From the NCBI RefSeq assembly GCF_900536025.1, contig NZ_UNOZ01000013.1:1-64000 (forward strand): a DNA stretch of 64,000 nt, given 5' to 3'. This stretch comes from Pseudomonas reidholzensis (GTDB lineage: Bacteria; Pseudomonadota; Gammaproteobacteria; Pseudomonadales; Pseudomonadaceae). The first letter of the stretch is position 1; every line of letters begins with the position of its first letter. The notes under the pieces are model-generated. The model ran no database searches. It saw only the letters and a list, made by a program, of their open reading frames with translations, and was not told where the DNA came from. Below are positions 51,917-58,892 of this stretch, one piece after another. The translations under genes were made by a program, and so were the position numbers.

Positions 51917-52906
51917 CTAAGCCACTTCGCGTAGCGCCGAGGGGTCGATCGACAAGGATACCCGTTGTCCGTCCGGATGCAGATCGGCAGATGAGCGGTT
52001 GAGCACATCCACCACCAGCTCCACCCCCCGCACCTCGACCCGGTAGCGGATGACGTTGCCCAGCAGGCTGTGGCTGCGCACCTGGCCGTCCAGCTCGCCG
52101 TTCAGGCTCAGGCTGATCGACTCCGGGCGGATCGCCAGGCGGCTGCTCACCGGGCGCTGCAGCAGGCGGCTGGCGCTGTCGGCGTCGAGCAGGTTGTAGT
52201 TGCCGATAAAGCCGGCGGCAAACAGGTCCACCGGTGCGGTGTAGAGGGTTTCGGCGTCGCCGCTCTGGACGATCCGGCCCTGGTTCATCAGGAAGATCCG
52301 GTCCGACATGGTCAGCGCCTCTTCCTGGTCGTGGGTGACGAAGATGGTGGTCAGCCCCAGCTCACGCTGAATCGCCCGAATCTGCTCGCGCAGGTGCTTG
52401 CGGATACGCGCATCCAGCGCCGACAGCGGCTCGTCGAGCAGCAGCAGGCGTGGGCGCGTCACCAGCGAGCGGGCCAGCGCCACACGCTGGCACTGGCCGC
52501 CCGACAGCTGGTGCGGGTAACGCCCGGCAAAGCTGCCCAGCTCGACCAGGTCGAGCACTTCGCACACACGCGCCAGGCTCTCGTCGGCGGGGGTCTTCTG
52601 CATGCGCAGGCCAAAGGCGACGTTCTGTTGCACGGTCATGTTGGGGAACAGCGCATAGCTCTGGAACACCATGCCGATGCCGCGCTTCTGCGGGCTCAGC
52701 GGCACCAGGTCGTGGCCGTCGAGGAGGATCCGCCCGCTGTCCACCGGCGTCAGCCCGGCAATACAGCGCAGCAGGGTCGACTTGCCGCAGCCCGAAGGGC
52801 CGAGCAGGGTAACGAACTCGCCACGTTCGACCTGGCACTCGATGTCATGGAACACCGGGCTGCCGGCGTAGCTCTTGTGCAGTTTCTGCACGCTGACGAA
52901 GCTCAT
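51917..52906 (-). CDS. ABC importer ATP-binding protein
   Basis: 329 residues. Walker A LLGPSGCGKSTLL, Q-loop, signature LSGGQCQRVALAR, Walker B LLLLDEPLSALD and the H-loop FVTHDQEEALTMSDR are all intact; the C-terminal third resembles the TOBE-like regulatory domain of PotA/FbpC-type ATPases. It energises a two-permease importer (next two genes). Its start is close to the permease stop (1 bp apart). Confidence 0.92.
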   Translation of the reverse strand: MSFVSVQKLHKSYAGSPVFHDIECQVERGEFVTLLGPSGCGKSTLLRCIAGLTPVDSGRILLDGHDLVPLSPQKRGIGMVFQSYALFPNMTVQQNVAFGLRMQKTPADESLARVCEVLDLVELGSFAGRYPHQLSGGQCQRVALARSLVTRPRLLLLDEPLSALDARIRKHLREQIRAIQRELGLTTIFVTHDQEEALTMSDRIFLMNQGRIVQSGDAETLYTAPVDLFAAGFIGNYNLLDADSASRLLQRPVSSRLAIRPESISLSLNGELDGQVRSHSLLGNVIRYRVEVRGVELVVDVLNRSSADLHPDGQRVSLSIDPSALREVA

Positions 52907-52907
52907 C

Positions 52908-53702
52908 TCAGGTTTTGTCCTTGTTCAGGCGGTTGGCGACCCAGGTCAGCAGCAGCACGAAGGCGAAGTACGAGATCACCAGCGCGCTGTTGAAGTGGCC
53001 GCTGCTGTTGCGCATGTTGTTCAGGTACACCTGCAGGGTCTCGTAGCGGGTACCGACCAGCAGGTTGGCGAACACGAACTCGCCGAACAGGAACGAGAAC
53101 GACAGCAGCAGCGCCACCATCAGGCCCTTGCGCAGGTTCGGCAGGACCACCAGGATCGCCGCTTGCCAGGTGCTCGCGCCAAGCAGCTGGGCGGCGTCCA
53201 TCAGGTCACGCAGGTTGATCGCCTGCAGGTTGTTGGTGATCGCCCGGTACATGAACGGCAAGGCTACCGTGAAGTAGCAGCCGATCAGGATCCACGGCGT
53301 GCCGACCATCGCCATCGGCCCGCTGCCATACAGCTGCAGCAGGCCCACCGAGGACACCACCGGCGGCACCGCGAAGGGCAGCAGGATGAGGACGTTCATC
53401 AGCGCGTCGAGCCGCGGGAAGTGGTAGTGCACGACGAACAGCAGCGGCAGGATCAGCACCACCGACAGTATCAACGCGCCCACGCACACCAGCAGCGACT
53501 GGCCGAACGCGGCGAGAAAGCGCGGCTCGCTCCACAGCGCCACGTACCACTTCAAGGTCAGGCCGCTGGGCAGCAGGCTCGCCGACCAGCTGGTGGAGAT
53601 CGAGTAGAGCAGGGTGCCGGCCAGCGGCAGCAGCAGAATCAGGAACAGCAGGTACACCACCAGCCGGTGGTACAGGCCACCCTTGCCAGGTTCAGCGCGC
53701 AT
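52908..53702 (-). CDS. ABC importer permease
   Basis: 264 residues, about six membrane helices. The EAA-like loop region is in RDLMDAAQLLGASTWQAAIL, with ALPFMYRAITNNLQAINLRD before it, as in PotC/FbpB-type permeases. It overlaps the upstream permease gene by 11 bp and pairs with it in the translocation pore. Confidence 0.9.
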   Translation of the reverse strand: MRAEPGKGGLYHRLVVYLLFLILLLPLAGTLLYSISTSWSASLLPSGLTLKWYVALWSEPRFLAAFGQSLLVCVGALILSVVLILPLLFVVHYHFPRLDALMNVLILLPFAVPPVVSSVGLLQLYGSGPMAMVGTPWILIGCYFTVALPFMYRAITNNLQAINLRDLMDAAQLLGASTWQAAILVVLPNLRKGLMVALLLSFSFLFGEFVFANLLVGTRYETLQVYLNNMRNSSGHFNSALVISYFAFVLLLTWVANRLNKDKT

Positions 53703-54519
53703 GGTAGCTCCTCTTCAACAGCCATTGATGGACCACGGTGACCAGGGTCATCAGCCCGACCAGCAGCATGGCCAGGGCACTGGCGAGGTTGGGGTCAAGG
53801 GTGATGTCGCCAGACACCAGCGCCGCGATGCGGATCGGCAGCACGTTGAAGTTGCCGGTGGTCAGCGCGTAGACCGTGGCGTAGGCGCCGAGGGCGTTGG
53901 CCAGGAGGATGACGAAGGTGCCCAGCAGCGCCGGGGTCAGCACCGGCAGGCCGATGTGCCGCCAGTATTGCCAGGCATTGGCGCCGAGCAGCGCGGCCGA
54001 CTCGCGCCAGTCTTCGCGCAGGGCGTCGAAGGCCGGGTAGAGCAGCAGCACGGCCAAGGGGATCTGGAAGTAGGTGTAGACCAGGATCAACCCGCTCTTG
54101 GAGTAGATGCTGAAGTCTTCGAGCAGGCCGACCTGCTTGAGCAGCAGAGTCAGGGCGCCGTTGAACCCGAGCAGGATGATGAAGGCGAACGCCAGCGGCA
54201 CCCCGGAGAAGTTGCTGGTCATGTTGGCGAAGGCGGCGACGAAGTCGCGCAGGCGCGAGTCGACCTGGTGCAGCGAATAGGCGCCCACGGTGGCGATGAG
54301 GATGCCGAACAGGCTCGACCAGAAGCTGATCTCCAGGCTGCGCTGCACGGCCTGCAGGTAGAACTTCGAGGCGAACACCTTGCTGAAGTTGTCCAGGCCC
54401 CAGCCGCCATCGCCTTGCAGGCTGTGCACCGCGACCCAGGTCAGCGGGGCGATCTGGAAGATGATGAAGAACACCGCGAACGGCAGCAGGCACAGCAGGG
54501 CCAGGTAGCGGCCCCTCAC
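53692..54519 (-). CDS. ABC importer permease
   Basis: 275 residues. Six helices with the coupling motif around AFDALREDWRESAALLGANA. I start at the GTG at 54519, which overlaps the stop of the upstream hydrolase gene (GTGA) and has CGGGAG before it; a GTG at 54537 would lengthen it by six residues. With the other permease it makes the membrane part of the importer. Confidence 0.88.
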   Translation of the reverse strand: MRGRYLALLCLLPFAVFFIIFQIAPLTWVAVHSLQGDGGWGLDNFSKVFASKFYLQAVQRSLEISFWSSLFGILIATVGAYSLHQVDSRLRDFVAAFANMTSNFSGVPLAFAFIILLGFNGALTLLLKQVGLLEDFSIYSKSGLILVYTYFQIPLAVLLLYPAFDALREDWRESAALLGANAWQYWRHIGLPVLTPALLGTFVILLANALGAYATVYALTTGNFNVLPIRIAALVSGDITLDPNLASALAMLLVGLMTLVTVVHQWLLKRSYHAR

Positions 54520-55322
54520 TTGAGCAGCTCCCGGCACACGCTCTTGTCGTGGCGGGCGCCGAGCAGTTCACAGATCGTCCCGCACAGCTCGGTCTGCAGC
54601 GGCTTGGCGGCCGGGTCGAGGCTGAACGCACTGCCGAAGACGAACAGCGGCACCTCGCGTTCCTCGGCCAGCAGGCCGTTGTGCGAGCGGTCGTGGTTCA
54701 TGCCGTGGTCGGCGGTGACCAGCACCTGGTAACCCTCTTCGAGCCAGCGCGGCAGGTAGTCGGCGAGGAGGATGTCGGCGCCGCGCGCGGTGTTGCGGTA
54801 CTGGCTGCTGTCGAGGCCGTGGCGGTGGCCGGCATCGTCGATGTTCATCGGGTGCACCAGGAGAAAGTTCGGTGCATGCCGGCGGCGCAGGTATTCGGCG
54901 TCGGCCAGCAGGTGGGAGTCGGGGTAGTGGTCGGCGTAGTAGAACAGGCCGTGCTGGATCGGCAGCTTGGGTGCATGGGTGTGGCGGTCGCGCAGCGGGT
55001 CGAACGGCGAGCGGTTGTACAGCTCGCTCATCCAGTGATAGGCCGCTGCGGCGGTGCCCAGGCCAGCCTCGCGGGCGTAGTGGAACACGCTGCGCTGGTT
55101 GGACAGGCGGTTGACGTTGTTATGGACGATGCCGCTGTCGATCGGCGGCACGCCGGTGAGGATGCACTCGTACAGCGGCCGCGACAGCGACGGCAGCTCG
55201 CATTCGACCCGGTACAGCGCGGCGCGGTCGGCCTCGACATAGGCGTGCAGGTGGCCCATCGCGTGGTGGGCGACCTGGTAGTTGAGGCCGTCGAGCAGGA
55301 CCAGGATGACGTTGTGTTGCAT
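54516..55322 (-). CDS. Alkaline-phosphatase-superfamily hydrolase (cytoplasmic)
   Basis: 268 residues. The N-terminus NVILVLLDGLNYQVAHHAMG and metal-binding LVTADHGMNHDRSHNG and HPMNIDDAGHRHG are typical of the AP/nucleotide pyrophosphatase/phosphonoacetate hydrolase superfamily. No signal peptide is present, so it works inside the cell on an imported compound. It is the second gene of the operon, between the binding protein and the permeases. A phosphodiester or phosphonate substrate is inferred. Confidence 0.85.
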   Translation of the reverse strand: MQHNVILVLLDGLNYQVAHHAMGHLHAYVEADRAALYRVECELPSLSRPLYECILTGVPPIDSGIVHNNVNRLSNQRSVFHYAREAGLGTAAAAYHWMSELYNRSPFDPLRDRHTHAPKLPIQHGLFYYADHYPDSHLLADAEYLRRRHAPNFLLVHPMNIDDAGHRHGLDSSQYRNTARGADILLADYLPRWLEEGYQVLVTADHGMNHDRSHNGLLAEEREVPLFVFGSAFSLDPAAKPLQTELCGTICELLGARHDKSVCRELLK

Positions 55323-55360
55323 GTGAGCTCCGCGGGAGGTGGGTCAGTCACTGCGGTGTG

Positions 55361-55437
55361 GTCCTCTTCGCGGGTAAACCCGCTCCCACCAGGATCACCA
55401 CGGAGCCTGTGGGAGCGGGTTTACCCGCGAAAGGGCC
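55361..55437. repeat. REP pair (inverted)
   Basis: CTCTTCGCGGGTAAACCCGC and GCGGGTTTACCCGCGAAAGG between the binding-protein gene and the hydrolase gene of the ABC operon; may lower expression of the downstream genes. Confidence 0.85.
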
Positions 55438-55463
55438 GGTTCAGGCGCCGAAGCGCCTTGGCC

Positions 55464-56525
55464 TTACTCCATCTCGATGATCACCTGCTCCTGCCACTTC
55501 TGCGGCAGGGCCTTGGAGGTCTTCTCCCAGGCGTCGGCGTTCTTGATGGGCTGGGCCGGTGCGTACTGCTCGTTGGGCAGCAGCTTGGCCTGCACGTCCG
55601 CCGGCAGCTTCAGGTGCTCGGCGCGGATCGGCCGGGCATGCCCCTTGGCCAGGTTGACCTGGCCGGCATCGCTGAAGATGTACTCACGCGTCAGCTTCGC
55701 CGCGTTGGGGTTTTTCGCGTATTTGTTGATGATGGTGGTGTAGCCGGAGGTGATCGAACCGTCCGCCGGGATCAGCACTTCGAAGCGCTTGGGGTCGATC
55801 TGGTCGCGATAGCTCAAGCCGTTGAAGTCCCACACCACGCCGACTTCCACCTCACCCTTCTCGAGGGTCTGGATGGTCGGGTTGGCCAGCGACAGGCGCT
55901 TCTGCTGGGCCAGCTTGGTGAACAGCTGCAGGCCCGGCTCGATGTTGCTCTCGTCACCCTTGTAGGCGATGGCGGCGGCGAGCACGCCATTGGCGGCCTG
56001 GGCGGCGGTGCCGACGTCACCGATGGCAACCTTGTACTTGCCCTTTTCCAGGTCGTGCCAGGTTTTCGGCCGCTCGCCTTCCTTGACCAGGTCCTTGTTG
56101 ATGATGAAGGCGATGGTGCCGGTATAGGCCAGCGCCCAGTGGCCGTCCTGGTCCTTGGCCCATGCCGGCACCTGCTCCCAGGTGCTCGGTTTGTACGGCT
56201 GGCTGACGCCCTTGCTCACGGCAATCGGGCCGAACGCCGCGCCGACGTCACCGATATCGGCGCTGGCGTTGTCTTTTTCGGCGTCGAACTTGGCGATTTC
56301 CTGGGCCGAACTCATGTCGGTGTCCATGTGCTTGAGGCCGTACTTGCTGGCCAGGTCTTCCCAGGTGCCTTTCCAGTTGGCCCAGGCATCCGGCATGCCC
56401 ACGCTGTTGACCGCGCCTTCCTTGCGGGCGGCGTCTTCCAGTGCCTTGAGATCGTCCGCGGCCATGGCCGAGGTACACAGTGCGATGGCCGAGCCCAGCA
56501 GTGACGCCATGAAGAACTTTTTCAT
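55464..56525 (-). CDS. ABC importer substrate-binding protein
   Basis: 353 residues. Signal peptide (MKKFFMASLLGSAIALCTSA, cut near AMAA). The mature protein (ALEDAARKEGAVNSVGMPDA, then GWYYT-like HWALAYTGTIAFIINKDLVK and DIGDVGAAFGPIAVSKGVSQ) is a class of iron/polyamine/aminoethylphosphonate-type binding proteins in the periplasm. It is the first gene of the operon. Substrate not assigned; the alkaline-phosphatase-like neighbour points to an organophosphorus compound. Confidence 0.9.
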   Translation of the reverse strand: MKKFFMASLLGSAIALCTSAMAADDLKALEDAARKEGAVNSVGMPDAWANWKGTWEDLASKYGLKHMDTDMSSAQEIAKFDAEKDNASADIGDVGAAFGPIAVSKGVSQPYKPSTWEQVPAWAKDQDGHWALAYTGTIAFIINKDLVKEGERPKTWHDLEKGKYKVAIGDVGTAAQAANGVLAAAIAYKGDESNIEPGLQLFTKLAQQKRLSLANPTIQTLEKGEVEVGVVWDFNGLSYRDQIDPKRFEVLIPADGSITSGYTTIINKYAKNPNAAKLTREYIFSDAGQVNLAKGHARPIRAEHLKLPADVQAKLLPNEQYAPAQPIKNADAWEKTSKALPQKWQEQVIIEME

Positions 56526-56595
56526 CCGAAGCTCCTTGGGTGGGGGATGCCTTGCAATCGAGTGGTGTCGCGCGAACCGTGCGTGCCGACGTGGG

Positions 56596-56607
56596 TGGTC
56601 TAGGTCA
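56596..56607 (-). promoter_or_regulatory. Degenerate operator before the ABC operon
   Basis: TGGTCTAGGTCA matches TGGACTAGTCCA (inside 56830-56843) at 9 of 12 positions. Confidence 0.4.
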
Positions 56608-56829
56608 GCAAACCTTGCGCCAAGTTAGGCGGCTTGCGTGACAGTTTGATGTAGGAAGGCGCCCGGCATGCCTGCCTGGCGGCTCTGGGGATACAGCGTA
56701 GACCAGATCGCAGGCCCTGAACCGCAAGGCTTGGCCCGGTTCTGGCAGGGGCTCGCGCAGGGCTTTGTCACAGGATGTTCATCGGCTGTGCCTAGGCTTG
56801 CACTACGCTCCAACTGCCCTGTTCTGGGG

Positions 56830-56843
56830 CTGGACTAGTCCAG
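56830..56843 (+). promoter_or_regulatory. Palindromic operator before the GntR gene
   Basis: CTGGACTAGTCCAG is a perfect 14-bp palindrome 14 bp before the ATG, placed to allow repression by the GntR protein. Binding is inferred. Confidence 0.6.
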
Positions 56844-56857
56844 ATAGGTAACCTTTG

Positions 56858-57571
56858 ATGCAAGCGACGCCACCGCGTGCGGTAACAGCCATCTGTCATG
56901 CCTTGCAGGAGCAGATCGAACACGGCCTGTTGGCGCCGGGTGGCAAGCTGCCGGCCGAACGCAAGCTCAGCGAGGTGTTCGCCACTACCCGCATCACCTT
57001 GCGCGAGGCGTTGGTGCAGCTCGAGGCGCAGGGGCTGATCTACCGCGAGGAGCGGCGTGGCTGGTTCGTCGCGCCGCAGCGGCTGACCTACGACCTGATC
57101 CAGCGCAGCCACTTTCATGCGATGGTCCGCGCGCAGGGCCGGCTGCCGAGCACCGAGCTGCTGTCGGCGCGCCTGCAGCCGGCCTCGGCGCTGATCTGCG
57201 CGCGGCTACGCCTGCCGGCGTTGTCCAGCGTGGTACAGATCTGCCGGCTGCGGCGGATCGACGGGCGGGCGGTGCTGTATGCCGAGCATTACCTCAACCC
57301 GCGCTACTTCCCGAACATTCTCCAGCACGACCTTGGCCAGTCGCTGACCGAGATCTACGCCCGCGAGTACCGCATCGAATACGGCCAGGTGTGTTTCGAG
57401 ATCCTGCCGACCGCGCTACCGGTAGCGGCGGCGACGGCCTTGAAGGTGTCGGCGGGCAGCCCGGGGCTGCACATCAGCCGGGTCAATAGCGACCAGCATG
57501 GGCATCTGATCGACTGTGACCTGGAGTATTGGCGCCACGATGCGATCCGCATCAGGGCCGAGGTGGGGTAG
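56858..57571 (+). CDS. GntR-family regulator (UTRA), PhnR-like
   Basis: 237 residues. Winged helix: HALQEQIEHGLLAPGGKLPA, LSEVFATTRITLREALVQLE, REERRGWFVAP; UTRA domain: SVVQICRLRRIDGRAVLYAE, HISRVNSDQHGHLIDCDLEY. It resembles regulators of phosphonate and organophosphate uptake. It is divergent from the ABC/hydrolase operon and shares a CTAG-centred site with it. A TTG at 56855 is an alternative start; I prefer the ATG. Confidence 0.85.
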   Translation: MQATPPRAVTAICHALQEQIEHGLLAPGGKLPAERKLSEVFATTRITLREALVQLEAQGLIYREERRGWFVAPQRLTYDLIQRSHFHAMVRAQGRLPSTELLSARLQPASALICARLRLPALSSVVQICRLRRIDGRAVLYAEHYLNPRYFPNILQHDLGQSLTEIYAREYRIEYGQVCFEILPTALPVAAATALKVSAGSPGLHISRVNSDQHGHLIDCDLEYWRHDAIRIRAEVG

Positions 57572-57587
57572 CGTACAGGCGGCCAGC

Positions 57588-58745
57588 TTATGCCAGGTTT
57601 TCGAGCAGGCCGGCGTCCCGCAGCAGGTCCACGATCACTTGCTCATCGACCGCATAGACGCCACGCGAGGCTTTCCAGACCAGCTTCTTCTCCTGCAGCG
57701 CGATCAGTGCCTGTTGAACACCGGGCACCTCGACCTTGATGGCGTTTTCAGCGATCCCGACCTGCGCCATCGCTCTCGCATACAGCTCCAGGGTGGGGGC
57801 TTCGAAAGGCGCATAACTGTCGCCCTTTGCGCTCATCACACGGATAACGGCGGACTGAATAGGTGTCAGGCTATGAAGTACTTTCTGCAGGTTTGCATTG
57901 AGCTCATCGGCTTGTGCCCGGACCAGGATCGCGAAGCGTTCTGGCACGTCTGCAGGGGCCAGGGTGAAGTCGAAGCGAATCTCATCGGCGGCAGCCCCTA
58001 GCAGCTCAGGCCGGTAGCCACACGCCTGGAACAGCTCGAACACGTTTACAGGATCGAGCGGATACGGCAGATCGACATTCGCGCAGAACCAGTCGATGAA
58101 GTCTTGATCCAGGGTTGGAAAGGGCACCATGGATGCGCCAAAAAACGCCTGGTCCTTGCTGTTGCGGAGCATGGCCAGCTTGTCCCGGTTCGATCCGGTG
58201 CAGACGATGCGCAGGCCATGGTGCCTGGAGCTGTTGAGTTCGTCTCTGGCCGCCTTCAGTGCGAACAGGGCCGCTACGCCGGCGTCGGTAGTGATCGCGT
58301 GTTGAGCTTCGTCGATCATCAGGACGATGATTTTCTTCGACTCATCCGAGAGCGCCACCAGCGCCTTGGTCAAGTCGATGTCCGTGCCGAGGCCGATCTT
58401 GTCCAGGCTGAAACTCAGGCCAGCAACAGTCACATGCTGCATACCGGCATTTTTCGCCAGGCGAGTGACGAAGCCTTCGTTGTGTCCCACGACCTCCCTG
58501 ACCGCTTCCACGATGACCAGGCCGGGGTCCTTGGTCAGGTCCTGCCACAGATCGGCGTACAGGACGATCGCGCCCGCCGCCTCCAGCGCTGGGCGCAGGT
58601 CTTCTCGTGCAAAGGTCGACTTGCCGGTGCGTCGAGGCGCTGCCAGGAAGACCCCCGAGCTGGCGGCACTGCCCACGGCTACCTGGGTGATCAGCTTGGA
58701 CAGGCGAGCTGCCAGGGCAGGCCGGTGGTACAGGATTTCAGCCAT
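57588..58745 (-). CDS. Orphan AAA/P-loop ATPase with a C-terminal winged-helix region
   Basis: 385 residues. Walker A FLAAPRRTGKSTFAREDLR near residue 38 and Walker B IVLMIDEAQHAITTDAGVA are clear; LRIVCTGSNRDKLAMLRN resembles sensor-1. Thus an AAA or STAND-like ATPase of the archaeal-ATPase type. The last 100 residues (LTPIQSAVIRVMSAKGDSYA, VPGVQQALIALQEKKLVWKA) look like a winged helix. No enzymatic partner gene is next to it, and its own sequence is lower in GC than the neighbours, so it may have arrived by transfer. Phased repeats lie just upstream of the start. Function unknown. Confidence 0.8.
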   Translation of the reverse strand: MAEILYHRPALAARLSKLITQVAVGSAASSGVFLAAPRRTGKSTFAREDLRPALEAAGAIVLYADLWQDLTKDPGLVIVEAVREVVGHNEGFVTRLAKNAGMQHVTVAGLSFSLDKIGLGTDIDLTKALVALSDESKKIIVLMIDEAQHAITTDAGVAALFALKAARDELNSSRHHGLRIVCTGSNRDKLAMLRNSKDQAFFGASMVPFPTLDQDFIDWFCANVDLPYPLDPVNVFELFQACGYRPELLGAAADEIRFDFTLAPADVPERFAILVRAQADELNANLQKVLHSLTPIQSAVIRVMSAKGDSYAPFEAPTLELYARAMAQVGIAENAIKVEVPGVQQALIALQEKKLVWKASRGVYAVDEQVIVDLLRDAGLLENLA

Positions 58746-58757
58746 GGTCGGGATGCT

Positions 58758-58866
58758 CTATAGGAAACTATAGAGCGATTATAGACCCATTATTTTCAGC
58801 GTCACGCCGACCCATGAGGTCTTTTATAGGTAATTATAGAGCGATTATAGAGTGATTATAGATCCC
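58758..58866 (-). repeat. Helically phased 11-bp repeat array before the orphan ATPase
   Basis: On the minus strand CTATAATCGCT-type units recur in tandem. On the plus strand TATAG occurs at 58759, 58769, 58780, 58825, 58835, 58846 and 58857: steps of 10, 11, then 45, then 10, 11, 11 bp, so all face the same side of the helix. The array fills the gap between the ATPase and the MscS-type gene and is AT-rich. It also contains TATAAT -10-like sequences. It looks like an operator for a protein binding in an ordered array, possibly the ATPase itself. Confidence 0.75.
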
Positions 58867-58892
58867 TAGTGATCAGCTCACCTCCAGCGACC

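Larger units (their letters stand above)
56526..56857. other. Divergent regulatory region between the ABC operon and its GntR gene
   Basis: No coding frame. It holds a perfect 14-bp palindrome (56830-56843) near the GntR gene, and a related degenerate 12-mer (56596-56607) about 70 bp before the binding-protein ATG. A CTAG core is shared by both. Confidence 0.55.

Noticed and set aside
58758..58866. CRISPR-like short-repeat array
   Set aside because: The repeats are 11 bp in tandem with no spacers, so it is an operator-like array and not CRISPR.
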